This document shows positions 43,774-53,915 of a stretch of 64,000 bases of DNA, piece by piece. Positions within the stretch are counted from its first letter, which is position 1. Each line of letters starts with the position of its first letter. The DNA comes from Aquimarina sp. BL5 (lineage in GTDB: Bacteria > Bacteroidota > Bacteroidia > Flavobacteriales > Flavobacteriaceae): NCBI RefSeq assembly GCF_003443675.1, contig NZ_CP031963.1, positions 3,123,501 through 3,187,500 on the forward strand, read 5' to 3'. The notes under the pieces are model-generated. The model saw only the letters and a list, made by a program, of their open reading frames with translations, searched no databases and was not told where the DNA came from. Both the position numbers and the translations under genes were made by a program.

Positions 43774-44712
43774 ATGTTAAAAATCGTATCTTTATTCCGA
43801 TACATGAAACCATCTTCTCACATAAAAGCCTACGATAAACTTTCTGATCTTTATAACGATGAGAATGTGGGCAAAAGTATACTTCAGGATTCGGATTTTA
43901 CTATACACAGAATGGAAAAGGTTCATCCAAGACCTACAGAATCACCGGTGTTTAGAGCCAACTACTTTTCATTTATTTTAGTTAAAAAAGGAAAAAGTAT
44001 TTACACAATAGATGATCATAAATTTTACACAAAACCAAATACATTATATTTTACAAATCCTGGTCATTTAAAATCCTTCGCAATAGAAGAGATTGTACAC
44101 GGTTTTATTATCACGTCATCAGAAGAATATCTAAAGGAACATATTCACGCAGATGTTTTTGATGAGCTCTCCTTTTTATTGACAGAAATGGTACCTCCCT
44201 GTTTTTTGGATCAAGATCGTTTTCATGAATTACTCCATTTGTCGGAGCAGATTCTGAATGAACAAAGCAAAAAATCTATATTAAGGCATAAAATCATAAG
44301 TTCACTTTTTATGGTGTTTCTTTTAAAAGTAAAAGAATTTTTACTACAAGATGATTCCTTTAAAATAGCATATGATCGAGACAGTGAAATCGTGAATCAA
44401 TTCAAAAAAGATCTAGAAAGCGTATTTAGATCAAAAAATCTAAAAAACACAGATTTACAGGTAGCTGCATTTGCAGATAATCAACAATTGCATCCTGCCT
44501 ATTTCTCTACTGTTATTAAGACCAAAACTGGTCAATCTGCTAATAAGTGGATACAAGATAAAACTATTATTGAAGCGCAAGCTTTACTTTCTAAATCTAA
44601 TACTCCAATAAAAGAAATTGCTTATCGACTTGGTTTTAATGAACCTACTCATTTTTCTAAATTCTTTAAAAAACAAACCAATTTCACCCCAAATCAATAC
44701 AGAAATAAATGA
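43774..44712 (+). CDS. AraC family transcriptional regulator
   Basis: A 312-residue regulator. The N-terminal part is a cupin-like ligand domain (FRANYFSFILVKKGKSIYTI, FYTKPNTLYFTNPGHLKSFA). The C-terminal two HTH motifs are VAAFADNQQLHPAYFSTVIK and IKEIAYRLGFNEPTHFSKFF. The neighbouring thioesterase is divergent and a small membrane protein is convergent; the targets are unknown. The ATG at 43804 is an alternative start. Confidence 0.9.
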   Translation: MLKIVSLFRYMKPSSHIKAYDKLSDLYNDENVGKSILQDSDFTIHRMEKVHPRPTESPVFRANYFSFILVKKGKSIYTIDDHKFYTKPNTLYFTNPGHLKSFAIEEIVHGFIITSSEEYLKEHIHADVFDELSFLLTEMVPPCFLDQDRFHELLHLSEQILNEQSKKSILRHKIISSLFMVFLLKVKEFLLQDDSFKIAYDRDSEIVNQFKKDLESVFRSKNLKNTDLQVAAFADNQQLHPAYFSTVIKTKTGQSANKWIQDKTIIEAQALLSKSNTPIKEIAYRLGFNEPTHFSKFFKKQTNFTPNQYRNK

Positions 44713-44714
44713 TT

Positions 44715-45134
44715 TCATCCCAAAATTTCTTTCCAAGGGATTATAAAAGGCAATACAACACACCAAATTAGGAAAAACAAAGTCATACCTTCTGGGTATG
44801 GTCTCTTTTGTACTATTGCAGGCAGAGCAACAAAGGCTAACCAAGAACTTTTATATAAAAGTTGAAACACTAATACTAATGCCATTCTTTTAGGATAGAA
44901 CACTCCTAATATTGATAAAACAAAAATTGCTCCCCACAAAGCTCCAACCAATCTAATAATTTCGGAATAAGAGTATGCATTAGAAAAAACCGATAGCGCA
45001 GCTTTTTTCGGAAAAAATAAGCTAGTAATACTAATCCATCCTGCAACCAGAATATTTGCTATATAAACTGCTTTTAATCCAATCATACCATCAACTATTT
45101 TCTCTAAAAATACCAAATCTAAAAAATATACCAT
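44715..45134 (-). CDS. Small membrane protein
   Basis: A 139-residue protein with four predicted membrane helices (e.g. AVYIANILVAGWISITSLFF, IRLVGALWGAIFVLSILGVF). It is compact and not related to a family I recognise with certainty; DoxX-like or DUF4345-like small membrane proteins are possibilities. It is divergent from the following SDR gene. Confidence 0.65.
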   Translation of the reverse strand: MVYFLDLVFLEKIVDGMIGLKAVYIANILVAGWISITSLFFPKKAALSVFSNAYSYSEIIRLVGALWGAIFVLSILGVFYPKRMALVLVFQLLYKSSWLAFVALPAIVQKRPYPEGMTLFFLIWCVVLPFIIPWKEILG

Positions 45135-45223
45135 GCTTCCTAAAAAATATGCCTTTATGCACTTCCATTTCTAGATCATATTTGCAGTGTAATTATTTAA
45201 TAATCTTTTAAAAGACAAATATT

Positions 45224-45991
45224 ATGAGAACTTTAGAAAACAAAATTGCATTGATCACCGGAAGCAGTAGAGGATTAGGAAAAGAAATGGCTATTAGATT
45301 AGCACAACAAGGAGCGGATATTTTGGTTACCTATAATTCCAATAGAACCCTGGCAGACGAAACCGTTAAAGAAATAAGAGCATTAGGTCAAAAAGCATTA
45401 GCTTTTCAGTTAAATGTAGGCGATATTACCCTATTTGATGCTTTTTTTACTGAAATCAAGAATTCACTTTCACAATATTGGAACACTTCAAAATTTGATA
45501 TTCTCGTTAATAATGCTGGTATTATTGCTAACGAAATGGTGGCCGAAACCTCTGAAACAACTTTTGACAATCTTGTGAATATCCAGCTAAAAGGACCATT
45601 TTTTATTACCCAAAAAGCGCTTCCTTTACTCAATGATGGCGGAAGAATAATAAATATCTCTACTGGATTAGCACGTTTTAGTCTACCAGGATATGGGGCT
45701 TATTCGTCTATGAAAGCCGGTATTGAAGCATTAACAAGGTATTTAGCAAAAGAATTAGGTTCCCGTCAGATCACTGCGAATGTCGTAGCTCCGGGAGCTA
45801 TAAATACCGACATGAACAAAGACGCTTTAGAGAACAATCCAGAACTGGAAAAAATACTATCCTCGGTAACGGCACTAGGTCGTGTTGGTGTAGCTAAAGA
45901 TATAGGTGGTATAGTAGCGTTTTTAGCAAGTGAAGATGCTAGATGGATTAATGGTCAACGCATAGAAGCTTCTGGAGGAATGTTTCTATAA
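45224..45991 (+). CDS. Short-chain dehydrogenase/reductase (SDR)
   Basis: A 255-residue classical SDR with an intact TGSSRGLG cofactor motif, NNAG, catalytic Ser in IINISTGLARFSLPG and YGAYSSMKAG as YxxxK. The end WINGQRIEASGGMF is typical of FabG-like enzymes. The AraC regulator and membrane protein lie upstream. It is followed by a terminator. Confidence 0.9.
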   Translation: MRTLENKIALITGSSRGLGKEMAIRLAQQGADILVTYNSNRTLADETVKEIRALGQKALAFQLNVGDITLFDAFFTEIKNSLSQYWNTSKFDILVNNAGIIANEMVAETSETTFDNLVNIQLKGPFFITQKALPLLNDGGRIINISTGLARFSLPGYGAYSSMKAGIEALTRYLAKELGSRQITANVVAPGAINTDMNKDALENNPELEKILSSVTALGRVGVAKDIGGIVAFLASEDARWINGQRIEASGGMFL

Positions 45992-46011
45992 TATTGAGTT
46001 TCAAAGAAAAT

Positions 46012-46050
46012 AAGGCCTCACGAGTTTTGAAAACCTTTGAGGTCTTCTTA
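46012..46050 (+). terminator. Terminator-like hairpin after the SDR gene
   Basis: AAGGCCTCA / TGAGGTCTT (9-bp stem with a G-T pair) closes an inner part with GTTTTGAAAAC and is followed by TTATTTT. Confidence 0.55.
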
Positions 46051-46071
46051 TTTTAGAACAAAAATTAGTAG

Positions 46072-47073
46072 ATGTATATTAAACGTAATATTGGCTGGGG
46101 ACTTATCCTTCGCTTCGCTTGGAAAAACTTACTCTTCTTCTCCTTTTATACCGCCAGTATTTTTTCGCTGTATTATTTTTTAGATTTAAGATTTATAGAC
46201 ATCCCATTTCAACCACTATCGCTGATTGGTATAGCTGTTGCCTTTTATATTGGTTTTAAAAATAGTCAGAGTTATGACCGTTTCTGGGAAGGGCGGAAAA
46301 TTTGGGGTGGTATTGTTAACTATAGTAGAACGTGGGCAAATCAAGTTTTAACACTTGTTAATGATGATCAGGAAACCAAAAGAATTTTGATTTATCGTCA
46401 TATCGCTTGGATTAATGCATTACGCATACAATTAAGACAACCCACTTCTTTTTCTATTAAAGAAAATGGAGCTGTAGAACGTCTCTTTAACAAACATGCA
46501 GAGCGTAATCCTGCCTGTGATGCTACTAAGAGTTTTGTTTCAAACGAAGAGTATAATGATTTACTTGAAAGAAAAAATGCGGCCACTCACTTAGTAAAAA
46601 ACCAAGGATTACACATTAAAGAATTATTAAATTCAGGCAAAATAACCGAATTCGATAAACAGCTTTTTCACGGAGTATTAGAAGAATTATACAATCTTCA
46701 AGGAAAATGCGAACGTATAAAAAACACTCCTTTTCCTCGGCAATATGCTTATTTCAGTACTGTTTTTACCTGGATTTTTGTTTTGTTATTACCTTTTGGG
46801 TTATTAAATGTTTTTGAAAATGAACTTAATGATATGTCTCAACATCTGCAACCATGGTTTATCTTTTTAATGATTCCATTATCCGTTTTGGTCTCTTGGA
46901 TATTTACTACTATGGAAAAAATTGGCAGTAATAGTGAAGATCCTTTTGAAGGCAGAATTAATGATGTTCCAATGACAGCTTTATGCAGAACTATTGAGAT
47001 TGATCTTAGAGATATGTTAGATGAGAAAGAACTTCCTGAAAAGGAAAAACCAAAAGATAATATCCTTTATTAA
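46072..47073 (+). CDS. Bestrophin-like chloride channel family protein
   Basis: A 333-residue bestrophin/UPF0187 membrane protein. The N-terminal helices and LIGIAVAFYIGFKNSQSYDR, FWEGRKIWGGIVNYSRTWAN are the family signature. The late stretch EKIGSNSEDPFEGRINDVPM contains the conserved Asp-Pro-Phe. Bacterial homologues are pentameric ion channels. Its stop overlaps the start of the YheT gene (TAATG), so they form an operon. Confidence 0.9.
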   Translation: MYIKRNIGWGLILRFAWKNLLFFSFYTASIFSLYYFLDLRFIDIPFQPLSLIGIAVAFYIGFKNSQSYDRFWEGRKIWGGIVNYSRTWANQVLTLVNDDQETKRILIYRHIAWINALRIQLRQPTSFSIKENGAVERLFNKHAERNPACDATKSFVSNEEYNDLLERKNAATHLVKNQGLHIKELLNSGKITEFDKQLFHGVLEELYNLQGKCERIKNTPFPRQYAYFSTVFTWIFVLLLPFGLLNVFENELNDMSQHLQPWFIFLMIPLSVLVSWIFTTMEKIGSNSEDPFEGRINDVPMTALCRTIEIDLRDMLDEKELPEKEKPKDNILY

Positions 47074-48032
47074 TGCCAATAGTAGAATCACAATACACGC
47101 CCCCTTATTTTTTTAGAAATGGTCATTTTTCAACCATATTCCCAAATTTACTTAGAACAGTTAAAGGAATTAATCAACAACGTGAACGTGTAGAGTTAGA
47201 CGATGGTGATTTTATAGATATAGATTGGAGTTATCCAGCCAATTCGGAATCTACAAGAAAGGTTGCTGTACTAATTCATGGATTGGAAGGCAATGCCCAA
47301 CGACAATATATTATGGGGCTTGCCAAACACTTAAATAATAATCATTGGGATGTTGCAGCAGTAAATCTTCGTAATTGTAGCGGAGAAGTTAATCGACTAT
47401 ATAGATCCTATAATGCAGGTGTGAGTGATGATTTAAGTTCCATTATCACCCACATTGTCAAAAAAGATTATAGCAATATTTCCATTTGTGGATTCAGCCT
47501 CGGAGGAAATATCACATTAAAATATTTAGGAGAAAGAGCGACTCCTTCTCAGGTAAAATCAGCCGTAGTAGTATCGGTTCCTTGTGATCTTTATGATTCT
47601 TTAAAAGAAATCAATAAGCCTAAAAATTTTATATACGAACAACGTTTTATTAGAAGTCTAAAGGAAAAATTAAGTGAAAGACAAGAGGTTTTTCCAGACA
47701 GAATTAGTAAATCAGACATTAGTTCGTGTAAATCTCTAATGGATATTGATGACCTATATACAAGCAAAGCACACGGATATATTGATGCAATCGATTATTA
47801 TACAAAATGCAGTAGCAAGCAGTTTTTGAAGGGTATTGACATTCCTACACTTATCATTAATGCTAAAAATGATACTTTTCTTGGAAACGCATGTTATCCA
47901 ATCAAAGAAGCTAAAGAAAACTCCAATTTATTTTTAGAAATACCCAATTTTGGTGGACACGTTGGTTTTTATCTTCACGGAGAAACTTATTACAACGAAC
48001 AGAAAACCATAGCGTTTTTACAGAAATGGTAA
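47073..48032 (+). CDS. YheT-like alpha/beta hydrolase
   Basis: A 319-residue hydrolase. The nucleophile elbow CGFSLGGNI (Ser about 142), HGLEGNAQRQYIMGL near residue 70 and a late NFGGHVGFY with the His fit the YheT/ABHD1 family. The catalytic Asp is likely in LIINAKNDTFLG. The substrate is probably an acyl ester and is not known. It is cotranscribed with the bestrophin gene. Confidence 0.88.
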   Translation: MPIVESQYTPPYFFRNGHFSTIFPNLLRTVKGINQQRERVELDDGDFIDIDWSYPANSESTRKVAVLIHGLEGNAQRQYIMGLAKHLNNNHWDVAAVNLRNCSGEVNRLYRSYNAGVSDDLSSIITHIVKKDYSNISICGFSLGGNITLKYLGERATPSQVKSAVVVSVPCDLYDSLKEINKPKNFIYEQRFIRSLKEKLSERQEVFPDRISKSDISSCKSLMDIDDLYTSKAHGYIDAIDYYTKCSSKQFLKGIDIPTLIINAKNDTFLGNACYPIKEAKENSNLFLEIPNFGGHVGFYLHGETYYNEQKTIAFLQKW

Positions 48033-48244
48033 GAAAACTTAACGTTTTTACCATATTTTGTAATATTATTCTCACATTTTATAACACGTGAAACAAATGT
48101 TAAGTCAATGTTAAGGTTTTGTATGGTAATTTTCTGCTCTTTGTCGAAAATCTTTTTTTAATTAGGAATATTTTAAGAGTTTTGGCTGTTTCCTTATTGA
48201 ATTATCAAGGAAACTAAATTATCGCTAACTCAAACTCAATAAAA

Positions 48245-51200
48245 ATGAAAAAAAGTTACAAAAACCTTACTGGGGTATTTGGCTTTATGCCAAAAAGGTT
48301 TGGAAAACTACACACGCTAGTTTTTTCTTCTATGTTTCTACTATCTACTGGAGTATTTGCACAAACTCCAGAGCAAAAAAACCAAATTAGACAAAACAGT
48401 AATGTAACTGTACTTAACCAACTACAAGTACAAAATGCAAAAAAAGCAGCACTTCAGAAAAAAGAAGCTGTAGAAGCTGCTAAGAAAAATGGATGGCCTA
48501 TAACAACTACGCTTAAGGACGGAACTTTTTATGAATTACAAAAACTAACTGCAGAGGGAAAACCGATTTACTATAAAACCTTTAATGTAGCTGCTGCAAG
48601 ATCTACAAGAACAGATCACTTGAATAATGGAGGATCTCTTGGACTCAATCTAGATGGTCAAAATATGACTGCTCACGTATGGGATGGTGGTCACGCAAGA
48701 GCATCTCACCAAGAATATGACGGTCCTGGGGGGAATAATAGAGTTACTATTCAAGATATAACAGCAGAAGGTGGTGTTCGACTTAATTTTCACGCAGGTC
48801 ATGTAACTGGAACGATTATGGCTTCTGGTGTACAAGCAAATGCTAAAGGAATGGCCTCTCAAGCAAAAGTAAATGGATATATGTGGAATGATGATGTAGC
48901 GGAAGCTACTGCGGCAGCTGCCAACGGGATGCTGGTATCAAATCATTCGTATGGATTTGGCGCACGTGACGCACAAGGAAATCCACAATTGCCAACTTAC
49001 TTTTTTGGAGGATATATTGATGTTTCCAGAGATTGGGATGAAGTAATGTTTAATGCTCCTTATTACCTTATGGTGGTTGCAGCAGGAAACGACGGAAACG
49101 ATAACTCTGCTAATGGAGCTCCTCTTAACGGAAACTCATCTTACGATAAACTTTCAGGGCACGCTACTTCTAAAAATAATATGGTTGTTGCCAATGCTCA
49201 GGATGCTAATATTAATGCAGATGGATCTTTAAGTAGCGTTTCTATTAATAGTTCTAGTAGTGAAGGACCTACTGACGATTTAAGAATCAAACCAGATATT
49301 ACTGGTAATGGTACAGGTGTATATTCAACATACGCAAGTAGTGATACCGCATACAACAGCATTACTGGAACATCTATGGCCTCTCCAAATGTAACAGGAT
49401 CTTTATTATTATTACAGCAACATTACGATAACTTAAACGGAAGCTTTATGAAAGCTGCTACTCTAAAAGGGTTAGCGCTTCATACCGCTGATGATGCAGG
49501 ACCTTCTGGACCTGATGCTGTTTATGGATGGGGATTAATGAATGCAAAAGCTGCCGCAGAAGCAATTTCTACTAATGGAAATGAGGCTAAAATAGAAGAG
49601 CTTACATTAACCAGTGGTCAAACATATTCAATCACTGTAGATTCTGATGGAGTAAATCCTTTATTAGCTTCTATTTCCTGGACTGATCGTGCCGGAACTG
49701 CAACCACAGTTGCTAATTCTAGTACCGCTGTTTTAGTAAACGATTTAGATATTAGAGTTACTAAAAACTCTACAACCTATAATCCCTACAGATTAACAGG
49801 TATAACGACAAATGGAACTGGAGATAATACAGTAGATCCATATGAAAGAATTGACGTAGCAAATGCTTCCGGTTCTTATACCATTACTGTTACTAACAAA
49901 GGATCCTTAGTTGGAGGAAGCCAAGACTTCTCTCTTATTGTTACCGGATTAACAGGAACACCGGTAGTGTGTAACGCTACAGTTCCTGCAGGAGTTGGAT
50001 CTTCTAATATAGGTTCAGACACTGCTACTATCAACTGGACAGCTGTTCCCGGAGCATCTTTCGATGTAAGATATCGTCAAACAGGAACTTCTACTTGGAC
50101 AACTCAGTCTGCTAGTGGAACTTCTTATGTAATTTCTGGATTAACTGCTACTACATCGTATGAAGCACAGGTAAGAAGTAATTGTTCTGATGGATCAACT
50201 TCTTCTTATAGCACATCAACTACTTTTACTACTACCGAAGTTCAATTAAACTATTGTGCATCTAATGGTGATAGTACAGCTGACGAATATATTAGTAATG
50301 TTGAATTAGGAACAATCAACAATGCTTCTGGTGCAGGAAGTGGAGGTTATTCAGATTTTACTGCTACTTCCACATCAATTTCTAAAGGAAGTGACTATAC
50401 AATAACGATAACACCAACCTGGAGCGGCACAACTTATAGTGAAGGATATAGTGTATGGATCGATTACAATCAAAATGGAGTATTTACAGATTCTGGAGAA
50501 CAGGTATGGACTCAAGCTGCTACACAAACCACGCCGGTTAGCGGAAGCTTTACTGTGCCATCAAGTGCTGTAAATGGAAATACAAGAATGCGTGTTTCTA
50601 TGAAATACAATGGAGTACCTACTTCTTGTGAATCATTCCAGTATGGAGAAGTAGAAGATTATACGGTAATAATTGGAGCTTCAGCTGGTGATACACAAGC
50701 ACCAACAGCACCAACTGGTTTGGTTGCGTCTAATATTGAAGAAACTACGTTAACACTATCTTGGACTGCTGCTACTGATAATGTAGGTGTGACAGCTTAT
50801 GATGTATATCAAGGAAGTGCTATTTTAGGGGAAGTTACTAATACAACGGCAAATATTACTGGATTAACTGCAGATACCGCATACCAGTTCAGCGTAAAAG
50901 CAAAAGATGCTGCAGGAAACGAATCTACATCAAGTAATACTGTTAATGTAACTACAGCTGGCGGATCTACAGGAAGTGGATGTACATCCGGTATTTCTTC
51001 TTTCCCTTATAATGAAGGATTTGAAAATACTCTTGGCGCGTGGACTCAGTCTACTGCTGACGATATTAATTGGACTGTAGACGCTAATGGAACACCTTCT
51101 GGCAGTACAGGACCATCTAGTGCAACACAAGGTTCATACTATATTTTTGTTGAAGCTTCTACTAACGGAACTGGATATCCTAATAAACAAGCGATCTTAA

Positions 51201-51901
51201 ATTCTCCTTGTTTCGACCTATCTAGTCTTTCAGAAGCGAGTTTCACATTTAGTTACCATATGTATGGTGCCACAGATATGGGAAGTATCGCAGTAGACGC
51301 TAGTACTGATAATGGAGTAACTTGGACAAACCTATGGAGCCAAACGGGTAATCAAGGAAACTCTTGGTTAGATGCTAGTATCGATCTTGCCGCTTATGTA
51401 GGTGGAGGAGTTCAATTACGATTTAACCGAATTACTGGATCTACTTGGCAAGCAGATATCGCGATAGATAATGTATCATTAACTAGCACTTCAGGTGGTG
51501 GTGGATCAACTGATATCTGTGATGGAGTTTCAGAATGGAGTAGTACTCAATCGTACCAAACCGGTGATAGAGTTACATATCAAGGAAGCTTATATGAAAG
51601 AACTGCAACAGGATGGACTAATCTAGGAGCATGTGGAACTACTACATCATTTACTACAAATTCTGATGATCTTTTAGGACCACCAACTGCAATATTCTCA
51701 GTGTACCCTAATCCTTTAAAAGGAGCAATTCTTAATGTACAAACCGGAAATTCTGGAACATTAAATTATTCAATTTATAATATGTTAGGTCAAACGGTTC
51801 TTAAGGGAACATTTTCTAACACTATAAATGTTGAAGCATTAGAAGCTGGAGCATATATATTAAAAGTCAATACAGATACAGTTAGTTTTATAAAAAAATA
51901 A
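48245..51901 (+). CDS. Secreted subtilisin-like protease with FN3, GEVED, MAM-like, CBM and T9SS domains
   Basis: 1218 residues. After a signal peptide (LHTLVFSSMFLLSTGVFAQ) and a short pro-region comes an S8 catalytic domain (about 130-450). The catalytic triad is Asp in AHVWDGGHARASHQEY (about 146), His in NFHAGHVTGTIMA (about 186) and Ser in GTSMASPN (about 376). Then follow FN3 (about 580), a GEVED-type domain (DYNQNGVFTDSGEQVW ... YGEVEDYTV), a second FN3 (APTGLVASNIEETTLTLSWT), a MAM-like domain (FPYNEGFENTLGAWTQST), a chitin/cellulose-binding-like module (SEWSSTQSYQTGDRVTYQGS), and a T9SS type A sorting domain (FSVYPNPLKGAILNVQ). It is an extracellular protease of flavobacterial style. 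Confidence 0.9.
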   Translation: MKKSYKNLTGVFGFMPKRFGKLHTLVFSSMFLLSTGVFAQTPEQKNQIRQNSNVTVLNQLQVQNAKKAALQKKEAVEAAKKNGWPITTTLKDGTFYELQKLTAEGKPIYYKTFNVAAARSTRTDHLNNGGSLGLNLDGQNMTAHVWDGGHARASHQEYDGPGGNNRVTIQDITAEGGVRLNFHAGHVTGTIMASGVQANAKGMASQAKVNGYMWNDDVAEATAAAANGMLVSNHSYGFGARDAQGNPQLPTYFFGGYIDVSRDWDEVMFNAPYYLMVVAAGNDGNDNSANGAPLNGNSSYDKLSGHATSKNNMVVANAQDANINADGSLSSVSINSSSSEGPTDDLRIKPDITGNGTGVYSTYASSDTAYNSITGTSMASPNVTGSLLLLQQHYDNLNGSFMKAATLKGLALHTADDAGPSGPDAVYGWGLMNAKAAAEAISTNGNEAKIEELTLTSGQTYSITVDSDGVNPLLASISWTDRAGTATTVANSSTAVLVNDLDIRVTKNSTTYNPYRLTGITTNGTGDNTVDPYERIDVANASGSYTITVTNKGSLVGGSQDFSLIVTGLTGTPVVCNATVPAGVGSSNIGSDTATINWTAVPGASFDVRYRQTGTSTWTTQSASGTSYVISGLTATTSYEAQVRSNCSDGSTSSYSTSTTFTTTEVQLNYCASNGDSTADEYISNVELGTINNASGAGSGGYSDFTATSTSISKGSDYTITITPTWSGTTYSEGYSVWIDYNQNGVFTDSGEQVWTQAATQTTPVSGSFTVPSSAVNGNTRMRVSMKYNGVPTSCESFQYGEVEDYTVIIGASAGDTQAPTAPTGLVASNIEETTLTLSWTAATDNVGVTAYDVYQGSAILGEVTNTTANITGLTADTAYQFSVKAKDAAGNESTSSNTVNVTTAGGSTGSGCTSGISSFPYNEGFENTLGAWTQSTADDINWTVDANGTPSGSTGPSSATQGSYYIFVEASTNGTGYPNKQAILNSPCFDLSSLSEASFTFSYHMYGATDMGSIAVDASTDNGVTWTNLWSQTGNQGNSWLDASIDLAAYVGGGVQLRFNRITGSTWQADIAIDNVSLTSTSGGGGSTDICDGVSEWSSTQSYQTGDRVTYQGSLYERTATGWTNLGACGTTTSFTTNSDDLLGPPTAIFSVYPNPLKGAILNVQTGNSGTLNYSIYNMLGQTVLKGTFSNTINVEALEAGAYILKVNTDTVSFIKK

Positions 51902-51934
51902 AAATTAAAGATAGATAACCTTAATTTTTAATAA

Positions 51935-51967
51935 GGCCCTGAAGCAAAAATGTTTCAGGGCTTTTTG
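51935..51967 (+). terminator. Terminator after the subtilisin gene
   Basis: GCCCTGAA / TTCAGGGC stem (51936-51943, 51954-51961) with a 10-nt loop, then TTTTT. Confidence 0.85.
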
Positions 51968-52007
51968 TATACTTATTATTTATAACTTAGCTTATTCTAT
52001 ATCCACA

Positions 52008-52523
52008 ATGAAACATTTCGAAACAGACAGGCTCCTATTAAATCCCTCAACCATCGATGATGCAGCTTTTTATCTAATGCTGCTTAACTGTCCCAAATGG
52101 TTACAAAACATAGGAGACCGAAACGTGAAATCTATCGAAGATGCAGAACGCTATATCACAGAAAGAATGATCCCTCAACTAGAACGATTAGGATACTCTA
52201 ATTATACTGTAATTCGCAAATCAGACAACGTAAAATTAGGTTGTTGTGGGTTATATGATAGAGATGGAATTGAAGGTGTAGATATCGGTTTTGCCTTTTT
52301 ACCAGAGTATGAAGGAAAAGGGTATGCCTACGAAAGTGCTCTAAAAATAAAGGAAGTTGGGATTGCAGAATTTGGTATCCAAAAGATAAGTGCTATTACG
52401 ATACAAGAAAATAAATCCTCACAAAAACTATTAGAGAAGTTAGGCTTTTCCTTTATCAAAATCATCAATATTCCGAATGATGACGAAGATCTTATGCTGT
52501 ATGAATATCAAACAAACGTTTAG
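52008..52523 (+). CDS. GNAT family N-acetyltransferase
   Basis: A 171-residue RimJ/RimL-like GNAT. FETDRLLLNPSTIDDAAFYL at the start, GFAFLPEYEGKGYAYESALK as the acetyl-CoA pocket (motif A) and ENKSSQKLLEKLGFSFI as motif B are clear. The acceptor is unknown. Confidence 0.92.
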   Translation: MKHFETDRLLLNPSTIDDAAFYLMLLNCPKWLQNIGDRNVKSIEDAERYITERMIPQLERLGYSNYTVIRKSDNVKLGCCGLYDRDGIEGVDIGFAFLPEYEGKGYAYESALKIKEVGIAEFGIQKISAITIQENKSSQKLLEKLGFSFIKIINIPNDDEDLMLYEYQTNV

Positions 52524-52568
52524 AATTAGGTACTTTGTACCAACTTAAGATAATGACACTTTATTCAT

Positions 52569-53300
52569 ATGAAAAACATTGTAACCGTATTATTCTTAGC
52601 ATTATGTCTTATAATTATAAGTTTTACCAATCTTAAAAGATCAAATATTGAAAATACGTTCATAAGCTATGAAATTGATCTAAAGCATCAGAATATTAGA
52701 TTCTATTGGAAAAATAATGTTAATGAAAATTATAGAAACTTCCAGAATCTTAAGTCAGAATTGCAAAAGAATAATAAGGACTTAATTTTTGCTATGAATG
52801 GTGGCATGTATAATAAAGATTTATCGCCTCAAGGATTGTATATAGAAAACTGTATAATTAAATCTAGAATAGATACTCTTAAAAACGGATATGGAAACTT
52901 CTATCTACAACCTAATGGGATATTTTCTATTACAAAGGATAATATACCTGCTATTCGCACTACAACTAGTTTTAAGAATGAAGGAAACATCAAATACGCT
53001 ACTCAATCTGGTCCTATGCTATTAATCAATGGACAAATCCATCCTAAATTCAATTTAGGATCTCCAAATATCCATATAAGAAATGGGGTTGGAATACTTC
53101 CCAATGGAAATTTACTTTTCGCTATGTCTAAAGAAAAGATAAATTTCTACGATTTTGCAAGCTATTTTAAGGACAAAGGTTGTAAAAACGCATTATATCT
53201 TGACGGATTTGTATCTCGAACATATTTACCATCCGCCAATTGGGAACAAATGGAAGGAAACTTTGGTGTAATAATAGCCGAAACAAAACCAAAAAAATAG
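52569..53300 (+). CDS. Phosphodiester glycosidase family protein (NAGPA-like)
   Basis: A 243-residue protein with a signal or anchor (VTVLFLALCLIIISFTNL). The NAGPA/DUF2233 motifs FAMNGGMYNKDLSPQGLYI, KYATQSGPMLLINGQIHPKF, NGVGILPNGNLLFAMS and ALYLDGFVSRTYLP are intact. Family members cleave N-acetylglucosamine phosphodiester links; the substrate here is presumed extracytoplasmic. Confidence 0.88.
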   Translation: MKNIVTVLFLALCLIIISFTNLKRSNIENTFISYEIDLKHQNIRFYWKNNVNENYRNFQNLKSELQKNNKDLIFAMNGGMYNKDLSPQGLYIENCIIKSRIDTLKNGYGNFYLQPNGIFSITKDNIPAIRTTTSFKNEGNIKYATQSGPMLLINGQIHPKFNLGSPNIHIRNGVGILPNGNLLFAMSKEKINFYDFASYFKDKGCKNALYLDGFVSRTYLPSANWEQMEGNFGVIIAETKPKK

Positions 53301-53356
53301 ATGTATTCGATTTTTTAAAACAACAATAGATTACACAACTACAAGTAAGTATTGCA

Positions 53357-53393
53357 TAAAAAAAACCTGTTAAGCTCAATAGACTAACAGGTT
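53357..53393 (-). terminator. Strong minus-strand terminator
   Basis: A 9-bp stem AACCTGTTA / TAACAGGTT with a 12-nt loop, then a run of eight T on the minus strand. No annotated gene ends here. Confidence 0.8.
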
Positions 53394-53470
53394 CATTCAT
53401 CGCGACTTGGGGAGGTTGCGATTAATTAACAACAAAAAATCACATAACAAAAATTATCTTTTTTATTAAA
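53357..53470 (-). ncRNA. Candidate small RNA with C-rich loop and terminator
   Basis: No protein-coding frame is present. On the minus strand a -7 box TATTTTTG (plus 53472-53479) is followed about 65 nt later by a hairpin ATCGCAAC / GTCGCGAT with loop CTCCCCAA (53399-53422). Then comes a strong terminator, AACCTGTTA / TAACAGGTT (53364-53372, 53385-53393), followed by TTTTTTTT on the minus strand. A C-rich loop able to pair with a Shine-Dalgarno is common in regulatory RNAs. It could also be the 3' end of the scoB transcript. Confidence 0.4.
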
Positions 53471-53479
53471 ACAAAAATA

Positions 53480-53915
53480 CTTTTTTTGCTAAATACATAC
53501 AGTTAGAAATCAACTCGATTGTAGGCTTAACTGATTTCTGTAGACGATTTATACGTTTTTTCATAATAGGGCAATGTGTGAGGGTTAAAACTTAATTAAT
53601 ATTTTAAAAAGAGCACAATTAAAAAACTGGACTTCTTTATAGGGACTGCTAATATGCAAAATATTTCTGGAAACAACGTTTAAATACCATTAAAATCGAC
53701 AAAATACTCAAAATTTTAACATTTAAAGATGTTTTTGTAGTGTTTGTAGGTTAAAGTAAAAGTTTAAGTAAGTAAAACCGGTGGATAAAAAGTAGTCTTT
53801 TTCTTACTTTAAGAGAGATTATTATACCTTTTTATGGATAACGTTTTCTTTTCTGATTTATTATTCGTTGTACTATATTTAATAATCGTTTGTCTTGATA
53901 TAGAATTTGATTAAA
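53480..53915. other. Intergenic region downstream of scoB
   Basis: AT-rich, no plausible coding frame. It would be the 3' UTR of scoB or the upstream region of the candidate small RNA. Confidence 0.45.
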
